The notes under the pieces: model-generated
What the model saw: the letters and a program-made list of their open reading frames with translations, nothing else
The model's database searches: none
What the model was told of the DNA's origin: nothing
NCBI GenBank assembly: GCA_012934845.2
Contig: WNNJ02001039.1
Location: forward strand, 1-64,000
Direction of reading: 5' to 3'
DNA: 64,000 bases
DNA from: Pomphorhynchus laevis
Taxonomy: Eukaryota; Acanthocephala; Palaeacanthocephala; Echinorhynchida; Pomphorhynchidae
Program-made: the position numbers and the translations under genes
Shown here: positions 44,301-51,539 of the stretch, in pieces
Position numbering within the stretch: the stretch's first letter is position 1
Layout: each line of letters begins with the position of its first letter

Positions 44301-47029
44301 AATGAAATATTCAAGGTATTGAAAATCTTAATTTTTAAATCACTTGAAATCTAAACTTGCAGTAAGCATATTTGCATGAGTCTTAATTAAAATTAAAATA
44401 TCGTATTAATTAAACAAGATAATAGCATTGTATAATAAATTGTATTGAAAAATTTATCTCAGCAAAGTTACACATTATTTAAGATACTGTAATTATGTAA
44501 GGATATAAAAACACGTTCATTTAAACCACTCAATCCAATTTCTCGATCATGACATTAAGTATAAAAATAGACAAAAGACTATCAAATCCCTTATTTGAAC
44601 ACAACTTCAATGAAATTATATTTATTTAAAAACATATTATGCTTATCTTATATATATTTAGAATTTATTACTATATATATCCCCGACAATGTATATCCAT
44701 GTATATACCCGACGATATATATGGATATAAATGGATATTTATATTATCAACAATATTCACTGAATCGTAATCCAGGGTGATTTAGAGACACTATGTTTAC
44801 AATTTAAAGGTTATATTCGAACTGGATTTGAAAACAATAATTTATTTTTCAATTTTTAACAACGTTTCGAAGCACACGCTTCTTTATTAAGTGAAATTAT
44901 CTTACATAATTATATGTATGGATACATAGTCGGGGATATATACATATCCACGACTATATTTAATATATATCACTGTTTTCCTCATGAAGAGGCATATAAT
45001 GTTATGTAATATTTTGAACTAGGGAAGAATGTAAGCAATTATTATTTAACGTTTCGCTTATCGCTAAGCTTTATCAAGAATTATTGGATGAAGTACGATT
45101 CTTTCGTTTCGAAGCTAACTGTATAGTACCTGTTATGGGTGATCCTGGGCGGCGTTTCGAAACTAATCGAATACTATATATATTATTTATTACTGTTTTC
45201 CCACAAGGAGGTGTAACAGCAAATTATATTTAGGAAATTATAATTTATATATTTTATATCTGTATTAAATGGTAAATGCATTTAATAGTAAATGTACTAA
45301 ATAGGTAGAAAATATTAATTTCACTCAACCGATAATTCGTAATCTTCCTGTTTACAATCTTTAGTGAAAATTATATTGTAATATATGATTAATACAACGA
45401 AAATCTTCAACATCAAGGATTTATTTAATTGCATCAGGACAAAATGAAGTAACTCTTAATAGCTGATATACTCAGTTTATTTTACAACACACAGCAAACA
45501 TCATTTTGCAAAAATTGGAAATTTAGATTCAGGTTCCGGTATGTCATGATAACTAAAAGGGTGCACCAGGACAAAATTGCAATTTTAAGGTTTACCTTGG
45601 TTTGTTCATAATAACAACGTCGTATTATAAGTTCAACAATTGGCGTTTAAAATTATGTTTTATGATTTCGTCTTTCAGTTAGCTTTCTTCAAGACTTAAA
45701 CTAAAGCCTCATTTTCCCTAGCGCAATTCGCTTCAAGCCGCTAGTTTACCAATTATTTTGCCTGATTGAAACTTAAAATGGTCGAGGCTAAATTTTATTC
45801 TTATTTAAGAAATCGGGAAGACTCAAACAGCATAAACTCTATGCTGTTCCGCCTTTTGAGTCTCATCAGTAGGGGGCTGCTACACTACTGGATTGAAGTA
45901 CAGTACCACTAGACACTTCAATAACCCCTTCTAGTACATATCCATGTACTAGAAACTAACACTGATGAGAGTATTCATCACGAATAATTCACTTACCAGG
46001 ACCTTACAATTAAGATTTAAAAACACTCTTACCGAGAGCATACACAAAGCTCATTCATTGATAGTACTAATTAAACAGATGAATTACTTTTCCGACCTAT
46101 TTCCATATTGATTTAAGGAATCGGGAAAACCCAAACAGTATAAACTGACTCTATGCATTTTGACCTTTGAGTCCCATCAGTAGGAGGCGGCTGCACAACT
46201 GGATTAAAGTTCAGCACCCATAGACAGCTCAATACGTTCTTATAGTTAACATCCTCGTGAGCGAATTATTCGTGATGACTAATCTGATCAGTGTTGATTT
46301 CTCGTACATGGATGTGTACTAGAAGAAATTATTGAGCTGTCCAGGGGGCTGCCCTTCAATCCAGTTGTGCAGCAGACCCCTACTAATGACTCAAAAGTAA
46401 AAACGGCATATAGATAGATTATGCTGTCTTCCCGATTCCTTCAATCAGAATAATTTGGTAAATTTTATACTGTTGCTTAGCAGTTTATCCTTTATTCACC
46501 AAAATATCTTTTTCTATCTTAACGTGAAAGCAAGTGTTTATCAATAACCTATTTACACATTTTAAGGTTTTTGACACTGAATGCAAAGGATACGTGACCA
46601 AAGAAGAATTTGTTTCGAAGTTAGAGCAAGTAAGATATTCAAATTTTTAGAATCTTTACTATAAAGATGTAATTATGAGATAATCTTTATTTGGTAGTTT
46701 GTAATTAACAAGTTTTTAATAAGCAACACTAAAATGTGATCTTATAACAAAATATATCGGTTCCTTTTAATTACGAATGTGATTCTAACAGAAAGGAAAA
46801 TTATAGTTAAATTCAATCGAAATGAATCCTTTAAGGTACTGAGAAATACCTTGGAAACAGTATTTCTAGAAATGAATAGTTGTCTTACCATTAATGCAAT
46901 GTAAACTCTTTCAATTAGAGTTTAATTGAATAAAAGTTTAACAAAAGTTAAAAATATTTTTTTCAGCAACGAATATCCATAAATATTTTTATAATCGACT
47001 TATCAGTTAAAACATCAATAAAATTGTGA
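29226..47029 (+). CDS. KCNIP-like: KChIP-like neuronal calcium sensor gene, six exons identified
   Basis: Spliced host gene for an EF-hand protein of the recoverin/KChIP family; KChIPs bind the N-terminus of Kv4 channels and tune their gating and trafficking. Exons: 29,226-29,356; 30,527-30,596; 44,050-44,157; 44,208-44,315; 46,567-46,629; 46,967-47,029 (stop). All have AG/GT borders and compatible phases except across the gap 30,597-44,049, where an exon of 3n+2 nt (71 nt in KCNIP genes, as I recall) is required and was not found. Lengths 70, 108, 108 and 63 compare with KCNIP 70, 108, 105 and 63. The EF-3 loop (DIDRKGTLVKES) has K at position 5 and S at 12; the EF-4 loop (DTECKGYVTKEE) has K at position 5, so calcium binding may be reduced. 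A polyadenylation signal AATAAA lies at 47,154. If the 71-nt exon is truly lost this is a pseudogene. Frequenin-type sensors are the main alternative. Confidence 0.8.
29360..30520. other. Intron of the KChIP-like gene, AT-rich
   Basis: Contains a near-duplicate of about 100 bp (TTACGCTATAATTACTTCAA... at 29,465 and TTACGCTAAAATTACTTCAA... at 30,123, each with TTTCTGTTGA/TTTATGTTGA and AGAG(C)TT). No other feature seen. Confidence 0.6.
30527..30596 (+). CDS. KChIP-like exon b (degenerate EF-1, 70 nt)
   Basis: Acceptor TTCTAATTTAG|CAATTT; donor GGAG|GTTAGT. 70 nt gives QFPNGFADRAKLIEFFSQIY then PHG plus one base. It aligns with the KCNIP exon CPSGxxxEExFKxIYxQFFPHG, which is also 70 nt. Phase 1 at its end demands a 2-base start in the next exon. 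Confidence 0.8.
30655..30725 (-). repeat. PLE tail repeat end, partial
   Basis: Reads AGCTAACTGAATCTACGTAT then TTATATTATTTATAAATTAA, i.e. the inverted end of the tail repeat inside the intron. Confidence 0.65.
31020..32580 (+). repeat. 360-bp tandem repeat array
   Basis: Near-identical units begin (CGAGCTGATGGTAGACGGCA) at 31,619, 31,978 and 32,338, period about 360 bp; the third is cut near 32,560. A more diverged unit precedes them (31,190-31,618, and leader from 31,020). Each unit has a hairpin CTGATGGTAG/CTACCATCAG around ACTCATCAGTAGGATGAA, and TCACAGGATCCTTTGAAGG. On the - strand the unit shows GAAAC, 20-21 nt, CTGATGA, bracketed by GGCAGC/GCTGCC. Confidence 0.9.
32581..34084. other. 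AT-rich intron sequence with small repeats
   Basis: A short motif reading ATTCTACAATGAAATT...GCAAATGACAAACT occurs three times (32,602 on +, 33,528 on +, 34,018 on -). A perfect 14-bp hairpin (AAAAATGAATTCTA) lies at 32,769-32,798. A PLE N-terminal scrap (- strand) is at 33,240-33,330. No gene supported. Confidence 0.6.
34085..34930 (-). repeat. Inverted copies of the 360-bp repeat
   Basis: Two units on the opposite strand, 34,085-34,590 and about 34,595-34,930, with CTACTGATGAGTGCTGCCGT and CTACTGATGAGTATTGCTGG, the TCTAGGxGTGATAA(A/G)GAAGT strip and the GGATAGCACGAGGTTAATTT strip. They match the diverged leader units of the 31-kb array best. Confidence 0.85.
34931..35385. other. AT-rich, no gene seen
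   Basis: Only short frames and TA-rich strings. Confidence 0.5.
35390..35690 (-). repeat. PLE tail repeat, near full length, inverted
   Basis: On +: AGCTAACTGAGTCTACGTAT, AAAATCAATTTTTATGAATT, GACGTTGTATCAGAGTAAGG, TAGAGGTCATCAGTAGGAAC, TGCTATATTATCAGGTTTCG, GCCCTGTTCCTCTACC. It spans about 300 bp. Confidence 0.9.
35691..36830. other. AT-rich; TA-type simple sequence, then unassigned
   Basis: 35,690-35,850 is dominated by ATATATACTAATATAT-like strings. 36,150-36,830 is less AT-rich and lies upstream of LINE-G, perhaps its eroded 5' part; no motif recognised. Confidence 0.45.
36835..37650 (+). mobile_element. LINE-G fragment: RT start, internally duplicated
   Basis: ORF 37,284-37,541 carries GSAGPSGVNAKSWRYFIHNF, ITNLAIKLVSEAV, YTTCRLCHLTKKDGKFADR, matching a non-LTR RT entry motif (SAGPSGxDAxxWRRxL...RLIPLDKxxG). 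ORF 37,057-37,287 precedes it in another frame. The block at about 36,845-37,075 repeats at about 37,412-37,645 (offset about 567 bp). Confidence 0.65.
37651..38279. other. No gene seen
   Basis: Contains short imperfect repeats of CATTTAAAAGT/CATTTGAAC near 38,085-38,170. Nothing else identified. Confidence 0.5.
38330..38545 (-). repeat. Half copy of the SINE-like family
   Basis: ACTCATCAGCTACTGATCCA, then ATATCTACGCTTCACGTTTC on + match the body of the 42.7-kb family; the tRNA-like head is absent. On - it reads GGACCGAAACGTGAAGCGTA and then CAGTAGCTGATGAGTTTC. Confidence 0.65.
38640..39045. repeat. AT simple repeat and an 18-bp inverted repeat
   Basis: (TTAATTAA)-like simple sequence at 38,660-38,745. 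Arms AGAGAGTGAATAGAATTT (38,955-38,972) and its exact complement at 39,011-39,028 enclose 38 nt. Confidence 0.8.
39050..39560 (-). mobile_element. Penelope-like RT fragment
   Basis: ORF 39,403-39,050 on -: NTSPIIVDLFLSFIEYEFVH, KQYKYMKYMFRYIDDICVFN, SLIHNKTNINDKAGIYLEMN, IKLTLTETTFNLYRNDDIFK. The YIDD catalytic box is intact. It lies inside the large intron of the KChIP-like gene. Confidence 0.85.
39565..40220. other. AT-rich, no gene seen
   Basis: A 17-18-bp inverted repeat around ATTTTTGTCTTTA...TAAAGACAAAAAT lies at about 40,188-40,222. Confidence 0.55.
40225..40800 (+). mobile_element. Penelope-like element, N-terminal domain
   Basis: Frame from 40,390 (YIPKIRYKLVPPLGRKICNF) into ORF 40,468-40,764: CNDNIRNIMETECNCKSLNF, HICTHNLELIENNELRKMLP, KGYKYRLNNNNDKNKIYNSL, KLNIWKDYI. 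The C-x-C...H...L..I.N..LR..L.KG.KYR pattern is the N-terminal signature of GIY-YIG-less PLE relatives I know from invertebrates. The RT part is missing here. Confidence 0.7.
40880..41960 (-). mobile_element. LINE-R copy E, internally deleted
   Basis: On -: linker INDGDVTGAIRLISF...MPDKQLLCILRQ (41,923-41,780), then without any RT core the finger SICGSPIDHFGRRGLNC (about 41,300-41,240), DGKRPDGRFLTPWESGKLLG then CDF (about 41,140-41,060; PD-x15-D), and a degenerate C-terminus to 40,880. It documents the endonuclease domain a third time. Confidence 0.7.
41961..42685. other. Unassigned, probably 5' part of LINE-R copy E
   Basis: The less AT-rich composition continues to about 42,540; no recognisable motif. 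The + frame 42,116-42,379 looks like a chance frame. Confidence 0.35.
42690..42923 (-). repeat. tRNA-headed SINE-like element, copy 1
   Basis: On -, starting at 42,923: CAGCCTAGTGGATGTAGCG (A-box-like), then TCAGGAGTTCAAATCCGA with B box AGTTCAAATCC (42,858-42,848), then a body GGGTCGAAACGTGAAATATA, GGTCTGGGTCAGCAGCTGAT, GA, ACCCACCCAGACTGATTAG, and a tail ATACCTGTGAGGATAATATC. A pol III promoter in a roughly 80-bp tRNA-like head plus an unrelated body defines a tRNA-derived SINE. It is not a tRNA gene, as no acceptor stem closes. Confidence 0.75.
43083..43320 (-). repeat. tRNA-headed SINE-like element, copy 2
   Basis: Same layout as copy 1, about 85% identical by eye: head with B box at 43,255-43,245, body with GGGTCAAACCGTGAATTGTA and GTCAGTAGCTGATGAGACCC, tail CTATGAGGATAATATCGTG. 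Confidence 0.75.
43397..43557 (-). repeat. SINE-like element, copy 3, head missing
   Basis: Body and tail only. On -: GGGTCGGAACGTGAAATGTA, GGTCTGGGTCAGCAGCTGAT, GAGACCCACCCAGACTG. The break at the head end is at 43,557. Confidence 0.75.
43575..43660 (+). repeat. PLE tail repeat end, partial
   Basis: TATAAAATACGTAGACTCAG then TTAGTTGATT mark the tail terminus. Confidence 0.7.
43661..44045. other. Intron, no feature seen
   Basis: AT-rich sequence directly upstream of the EF-3 exon. I searched it for the missing 71-nt exon and saw none. Confidence 0.5.
44050..44157 (+). CDS. KChIP-like exon c (EF-3, 108 nt)
   Basis: Acceptor TTTAAAAG|GATTTTG; donor GAG|GTAGTA. 36 codons: DFVDLLSLIIHGSLRQKLSW, IFDFYDIDRKGTLVKE. 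Compare the family's DFVxxLSILLRGTxxEKLxW...LYDINKDGYIxKE. Loop ligand positions 1 and 3 are Asp; position 5 is Lys and position 12 (first codon of the next exon) is Ser instead of Glu. Confidence 0.85.
44208..44315 (+). CDS. KChIP-like exon d (EF-3 to EF-4 linker, 108 nt)
   Basis: Acceptor TTATACTTTTAG|AGC; donor AAG|GTATTG; separated from exon c by a 50-nt intron. 36 codons: SIRNVLTSVYALSYIYFNTS, NLIDADIKHKTNEIFK. It occupies the place of the family's xMxxIVxxIYxMMG...VxxxF, one codon longer than the 105-nt KCNIP exon. Confidence 0.8.
44674..44950. repeat. Inverted repeat with CCCCGAC/GTCGGGG core
   Basis: TATATATCCCCGAC near 44,675 and GTCGGGGATATATA near 44,932-44,945 are exact complements; flanking ATGTATATCCATG / ATGGATACATA extend it imperfectly to about 28 bp. 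Confidence 0.7.
44861..44892 (-). repeat. CTTAATAAA-stem-GAAACGTT motif
   Basis: On -: CTTAATAAA, stem GAAGC-GTGT-GCTTC, GAAACGTT. Partner of 45,048-45,078, where the same frame carries a different but still perfect stem. Confidence 0.6.
45048..45078 (-). repeat. CTTGATAAA-stem-GAAACGTT motif
   Basis: On -: CTTGATAAA, stem GCTTA-GCGA-TAAGC, GAAACGTT. All stem changes relative to 44,861 are compensated. Confidence 0.6.
45800..46442. repeat. Foldback repeats, three arms
   Basis: Unit A on - at 45,870-45,808 (CTGATGAGACTCAAAAGGCG, then hairpin ACAGCATA/TATGCTGT, then TTTGAGTCTTCCCGATTTC). Unit B, same strand, at 46,190-46,113. Unit C, opposite strand, at 46,381-46,442. B and C form an inverted pair whose outer ends GGAATCGGGAA / TTCCCGATTCC face each other over about 330 bp. 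A small hairpin CTAGTACAT/ATGTACTAG is at 45,933-45,955. They sit in the intron just before the EF-4 exon. Confidence 0.75.
46567..46629 (+). CDS. KChIP-like exon e (EF-4, 63 nt)
   Basis: Acceptor CACATTTTAAG|GTTTTTGAC; donor CAA|GTAAGA. 21 codons: VFDTECKGYVTKEEFVSKLE then Q. EF-hand loop DTECKGYVTKEE with Gly at 6, hydrophobic Val at 8 and Glu at 12; Lys at 5 is unusual. The 63-nt length and phase equal the KCNIP EF-4 exon. Confidence 0.85.
46967..47029 (+). CDS. KChIP-like last exon
   Basis: Strong acceptor TATTTTTTTCAG|CAACGA. 20 codons and stop: QRISINIFIIDLSVKTSIKL. Position and length suit the short C-terminal tail of the family, but the sequence itself is only weakly similar, so this exon is the least certain after the missing one. 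Confidence 0.6.
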   Translation, partial: QRISINIFIIDLSVKTSIKL

Positions 47030-47930
47030 ACCTTTTTACCTTTTAAACTTTATTTTAAATATAATCTTTTGCTAAAACAATTTGCTTTTAAAAAGTGAGT
47101 GAAAAAATATTACTTGAAACTGTTTAAACTTTATCAAATTGTAAAATCAAATGAATAAAATCTACAAGCATTTTATAATTTCTTATTAATTTTATAAAAA
47201 CATCTATGACAATATTTATTATTTTAACACCATGTTGCTGCCGTTCATCACATATCATCTCCATAATCTTGGAACGACTAACTTTCTCAAATCTACCAAT
47301 ATCAATAAATGTTTTGAAAAACGAATTGTGGACATCGTCAAAATATTAATCATCAACTGTTAGGTTCCTCTACAAAATACCGCTCTTTTCATTAGTGAGT
47401 GTCTCCATCTTTCTATAATTCCAGTGTTGGCATCACACATCAGCAAATTTTTAAAAAAATGCGTAGAAATTTGGTAGAATTTCTACGCATTTCGAAAACA
47501 AGGTAGAAATTTGCTCATAAGCTAATCTACACACAATCTATAAAAATCGTCAAAACGCGAACATCTCGTTCAAAGACTATCCGCTCATGGTTATTATGCC
47601 GAATTCTGCAAAACGTGAATTCTAATTTATCAATGATGGGACTTGTGCGGATGCCATTTTTGCCACAAATCATGTAGGTAGCTTCTACATGTTTCGTTCT
47701 ATTCATATCAATTTTCAAAAAGTGTTGACTCAATTGATGGTCTGTCAATACTGCCACAATCAATTCCATTAATCTACTAAGATGATCATTTTTTCTGTCG
47801 AGTATTTGAACTCAAATATTTAGTAACGGTACATTCACTTGTTTTATGGCCGATAGGCAAACTGAAATTATAAAACATCTTTAGTAATAACTAATTTCAT
47901 GGTGATTGTAATCTTTCAGTTGTTACATTT
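47030..47930. other. 3' region of the KChIP-like gene and unrecognised - strand frame
   Basis: A perfect 15-bp hairpin (AAATGCGTAGAAATT) lies at 47,457-47,492. The - frame 47,769-47,527 (80 codons, TYMICGKNGIRTSPIID) is open but unrecognised. Confidence 0.4.
47154..47159 (+). promoter_or_regulatory. Candidate polyadenylation signal for the KChIP-like gene
   Basis: AATAAA about 125 nt after the stop at 47,029. In AT-rich DNA such hexamers are common by chance. Confidence 0.35.
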
Positions 47931-47995
47931 ATATAAAACTATATTAATTGCTTTATTAATTGCTATATGAAATTCATTTATATATTATAATAAAC

Positions 47996-48274
47996 ATGTC
48001 CGTAGAAGATGTTCGTCGACTAAAAGTAATCCACAACTATGCACAACGCATTGCGGAGAAACCATTTACATCATTAGACGATATTTTGAAGAATCTCATT
48101 TTACGCACAGCTGGAAACGCGAAGTTGCTCGAAAGATTAGGTGCGGCAGAAGAAATAAATAACAGAAACATCAGAAACATGCGACATACTCGTAAATACA
48201 TCCCACATTCTGTTAGAACACAAATTCTGTTGGGTTCATATGTTAGCATAAAACTATATTTGTTATTTCATTAA
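47996..48274 (+). CDS. Unrecognised ORF between direct repeats
   Basis: 92 codons from ATG 47,996 (an upstream in-frame ATG at 47,960 adds a hydrophobic stretch). Charged, helical-looking protein: MSVEDVRRLKVIHNYAQRIA, SLDDILKNLILRTAGN, LLERLGAAEEINNRNIRNMR. No domain recognised, no transmembrane segment. Codon third positions are mixed, unlike the AT-biased PLE ORFs. It is bracketed by about 55-bp direct repeats at 47,934-47,992 and 48,246-48,308, the right one overlapping the ORF's last codons, so the true C-terminus may be shorter or the gene partial. It could be a host exon, a captured gene or an old viral gene; I cannot tell. Confidence 0.4.
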   Translation: MSVEDVRRLKVIHNYAQRIAEKPFTSLDDILKNLILRTAGNAKLLERLGAAEEINNRNIRNMRHTRKYIPHSVRTQILLGSYVSIKLYLLFH

Positions 48275-48309
48275 TTGCTACATGAAATTGATTTTTATAT
48301 TATAATATT

Positions 48310-48895
48310 ATATTATAAATATTATATAAATATTATCAATTTAAAATTAGGAATTGTTCCAAATAATAACGATACTTTTAAAAATCAATTTAATTCGAAT
48401 TTCATTTCTAAAATATAGAAATAAAACGTTTATTCAATATTTCGTTCAATAACCGTGAACATCGTCAAGAAGAATATGAAGCATCAAAACCACAAAAATT
48501 AGAGTAAAATTTGAGCATTCCAAAGTTTAATCGCTACAGCTTTAAATACAAATAGCAAAGGATGAACGCATTTTGGATTTCATGTTATGTTTCTATGGCA
48601 TGACCAGATAATGACGATTTTTTAATGGTCTCTGAACCTTTTTGTGATCACCTATTCGTATCTTCAGCTAGCGTCTATTTGCCCAATGTAGTTGTGGGAC
48701 ACTCCTTGAAGCAAACTATATAGACAATCTCCATCGTTTCAAATAACGATCTATTTAATTTTATTGTAGCAGTATCGACTCAATAATTACACTTTGCGCA
48801 ACCGTACATTATTTGGTAATTTCGATTATTTAAAATATTTGTGTATTATTCCTTGAATACGTTCACTAAAGCAACTTATTACTCATTGATGGCTA
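48310..48895. other. No gene seen
   Basis: AT-rich, no recognisable frame or repeat. Confidence 0.45.
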
Positions 48896-48899
48896 ATGA

Positions 48900-49900
48900 A
48901 GCTAGATGACGTAGATGTGCTGCTATAGTTTAAAATGCTGCAGAGCATATGTGCAGGATAAACAAGTAAATATCATGATCTCACGGAATAAATTCATCAG
49001 AAGGTCGAGCAATCGTTATCCCAATGCGATGATTCAATGAATTGAAAATCGTGAGAATCTCCTATACTGTACTACGACTAACGGGCCAGATAACGAAAAT
49101 AATATTTATGTATTGATAGTAAGTGACCTGATGAATACGATAAACGTTTATAGCGTCGTCATCGAGCTTTTGAATATACAATTTTTATAATGCAAGACCG
49201 ATCGGTGAACCCATCGCCACACCATACATATGATTAAATATTGTTCGGTTAAATCGAGAATAGATACTATGCGCTAACATAAGTAACCTCTTGATTTAAA
49301 AATGCGATCCGTATTCATCCGAGATGCGCCGATTTTGGATATAAAGTGAAGTAAATAACATCTTAAACTAGTTAGCAATAACTAGCTCTTCAATAAAATT
49401 TAAGGACGATTCACAAATTCCAAACCGAAAACCTTTCTTTCAAACATTTACATATCTCTCAGTTGCTAATTTAACAGCGGATGGCAATGCTTGCTTAATT
49501 TGCTTAATTTATGCAAGTAAATAAGCATTTTACTTATTTTCAAAGATAGGAAGTCCATAATATCGCTACATATTAGATCACATACTTGGTGATGATTATA
49601 CATAATCTTTATTGACTAAAACAACTTGATTTTGGATCCGTCCAGCATCCACAAAGCCAACAATTAATTAATTGATCATATTCCCTCCTCTTTCATTTCA
49701 AATAACTAATTTAATCATAGACTCCGTAAGTGACTGATTGATCCCTTATGATGCGAACAATCCAAACAGCGCATTACCACAAGAATGACTTCATTGACCG
49801 ATAAAGATGATACCTTGTTAAGGGGGAAAGGAACCATTTTAATCAAATATGAGTAGATTACTTCCAAATTCGGTATATATTTATATTATAAAAATATTCA
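48900..49900 (-). mobile_element. Second Penelope-like lineage, worn RT
   Basis: On -: RYYGLPIFENK near 49,560 (from YGLPKxHK), then FNHMYGVAMGSPIGLAL near 49,245-49,195 (canonical GVAMGSPLSP box of Penelope/Neptune-type RT), and YINIIFVIWPVSRSTVQEIL near 49,110 (from YVDDTFVIW). These boxes differ clearly from the GVPMGGNSSP/YIDDICVF lineage elsewhere in the window. Confidence 0.6.
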
Positions 49901-49989
49901 TTCATTATATAGGAATATTAATGAAAAATATAAATTAAAGTTCCAAAATTAGTTTTATCGGTATTAATTTTGCATACCTTTTTTCTCCT

Positions 49990-50236
49990 TGCGTATTATT
50001 AATTCAATCAGTTCAGGGCAGTCGTATATAGCAGCAAGATGAATACAGCAAGCTTGCAAAGATTTGGAAACGTAGCGTAAATCTATCTTTCTAGATTGGG
50101 AACCTCGTAATGATAGTAATAAAATTCTACGAGATTAGACGCTATTATTAAAAATACTTGCACGCTGTAGAAAAACATTAAGTAGACGCACGGATTCATC
50201 TTCATCGTCTTCAAACTCTCCTTGAATTAGAATTTG
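49990..50236 (-). pseudogene. Possible ankyrin-repeat exon relic
   Basis: On -: QILIQGEFEDDEDESVRLLN, VFLQRASIFNNSV, an in-frame TAA near 50,135, then SRRILLLSLRGSQSRKIDLR, SLQACCIHLAAIYDCPELIE, LIIRKEKK and a donor-like AAAG|GTATGC at about 49,980. IHLAAIYDCPELIELII fits an ankyrin helix pair (LHLAAxxGxxELVxLLL). One repeat is too little to name a gene; it may be chance. Confidence 0.3.
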
Positions 50237-50239
50237 AAT

Positions 50240-51535
50240 GTTGTAGGCTTATTTTCTCACTGCAAATAGTTTAGTTTCAAATAAACCAGTTTTATTAATT
50301 TATAATTAAAATTCAACAAACTTTTATTGTAGAATCGATATATTAAAAGTTTTTTGAATTTGTTTAAAATATATATTTTGTGCGCTTTTTTAAATATTCT
50401 TTTCCTCAATTTAGAATGAATACATATCGAATTTAATAGATGACTATTCAGCAAAACTTACGCTGTGGTAATCTAGATTTAATATACTTGTAAATGTATT
50501 TTGCCAGTAAACTTTGTGTTTATTACATTTTAATAAATTTATTTGTTTATTTTGAGTCGAAAAAATACGGAAGAATTGTTGTTAAATGTACCGAAAAATA
50601 TTAGTAATTTACAAAATTAGTATGAAATTCGGCAAAATTATTTGATAATCAAGATATTTATTTATAAATATTTTCTGACAAAATCACGAATTGGACGTAT
50701 AAGCTACAAATGACATCGAGTTATCTTGATATTGTACCTATAACAACCATTATCTAGATTACAAACAAAGTTTACACTTTAAATTACCAATTTATTAATA
50801 AATAATTTTTTAATAAAATTTATTTATTAATAAATTACCAATTTATTTAAAACAAACTAGTCATGGAATTACAGCGCAAACTACGTAAAATTAGATTTTA
50901 TCAAAAATATAAATAACTTGTAACTAAATAATGTTGTAATGTGAAAAATCAAATGAAACTTAAGAATATCAAATCTGTAAAATTTTCAAAAAAAAACAAG
51001 AATAAAGTTTGGTGAAATTTATACAGCTGAATTCATTGCAGGAACAAGTTCTAATTGTTTAATCTGATCACAAGATAATATACAAGAAAAAATTCTAATT
51101 GTTTAATTTCCAACAATAAATTATAAAACCAACAAGTCAAATCAGTAAACTAAGAACGATCACAAATCCATCGATTGTCCCGAGGAAAATTCGCAGCTCG
51201 GCAACAATGTAACTGTAGCGAAGTAATTTGTAAATTGTGTTGATGTGGGAGAATGAATAAACAATGTATTGACTGTTTAGCTTCTAATTGCAGGAATCGC
51301 CAACATTTACAGAAATCTGGAGATGTCATTCTTGCACACATGATTGATAGCCAAAACACTAATATTGATAACCTATTTCAACAGCCAATTCATGACGGAA
51401 AGACAAATTGTATTTGTCTTTCCGTTACTTGGGTATTTCCGTCACTTAGGTATTTCAACATAAGAATCCCAAGCAACTAACCAAGGTGATCAGGAATCTT
51501 CAAGAAATAGTCACTCAAATACAGCCGAATATATA
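50240..51535. other. AT-rich, one strong hairpin, no gene
   Basis: Perfect 14-bp hairpin ACGGAAAGACAAAT at 51,395-51,425 with a 3-nt loop. Short frames at 51,150-51,480 on both strands are cysteine-containing but unrecognised; the + one could be the eroded start of LINE-G. Confidence 0.5.
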
Positions 51536-51539
51536 GATG

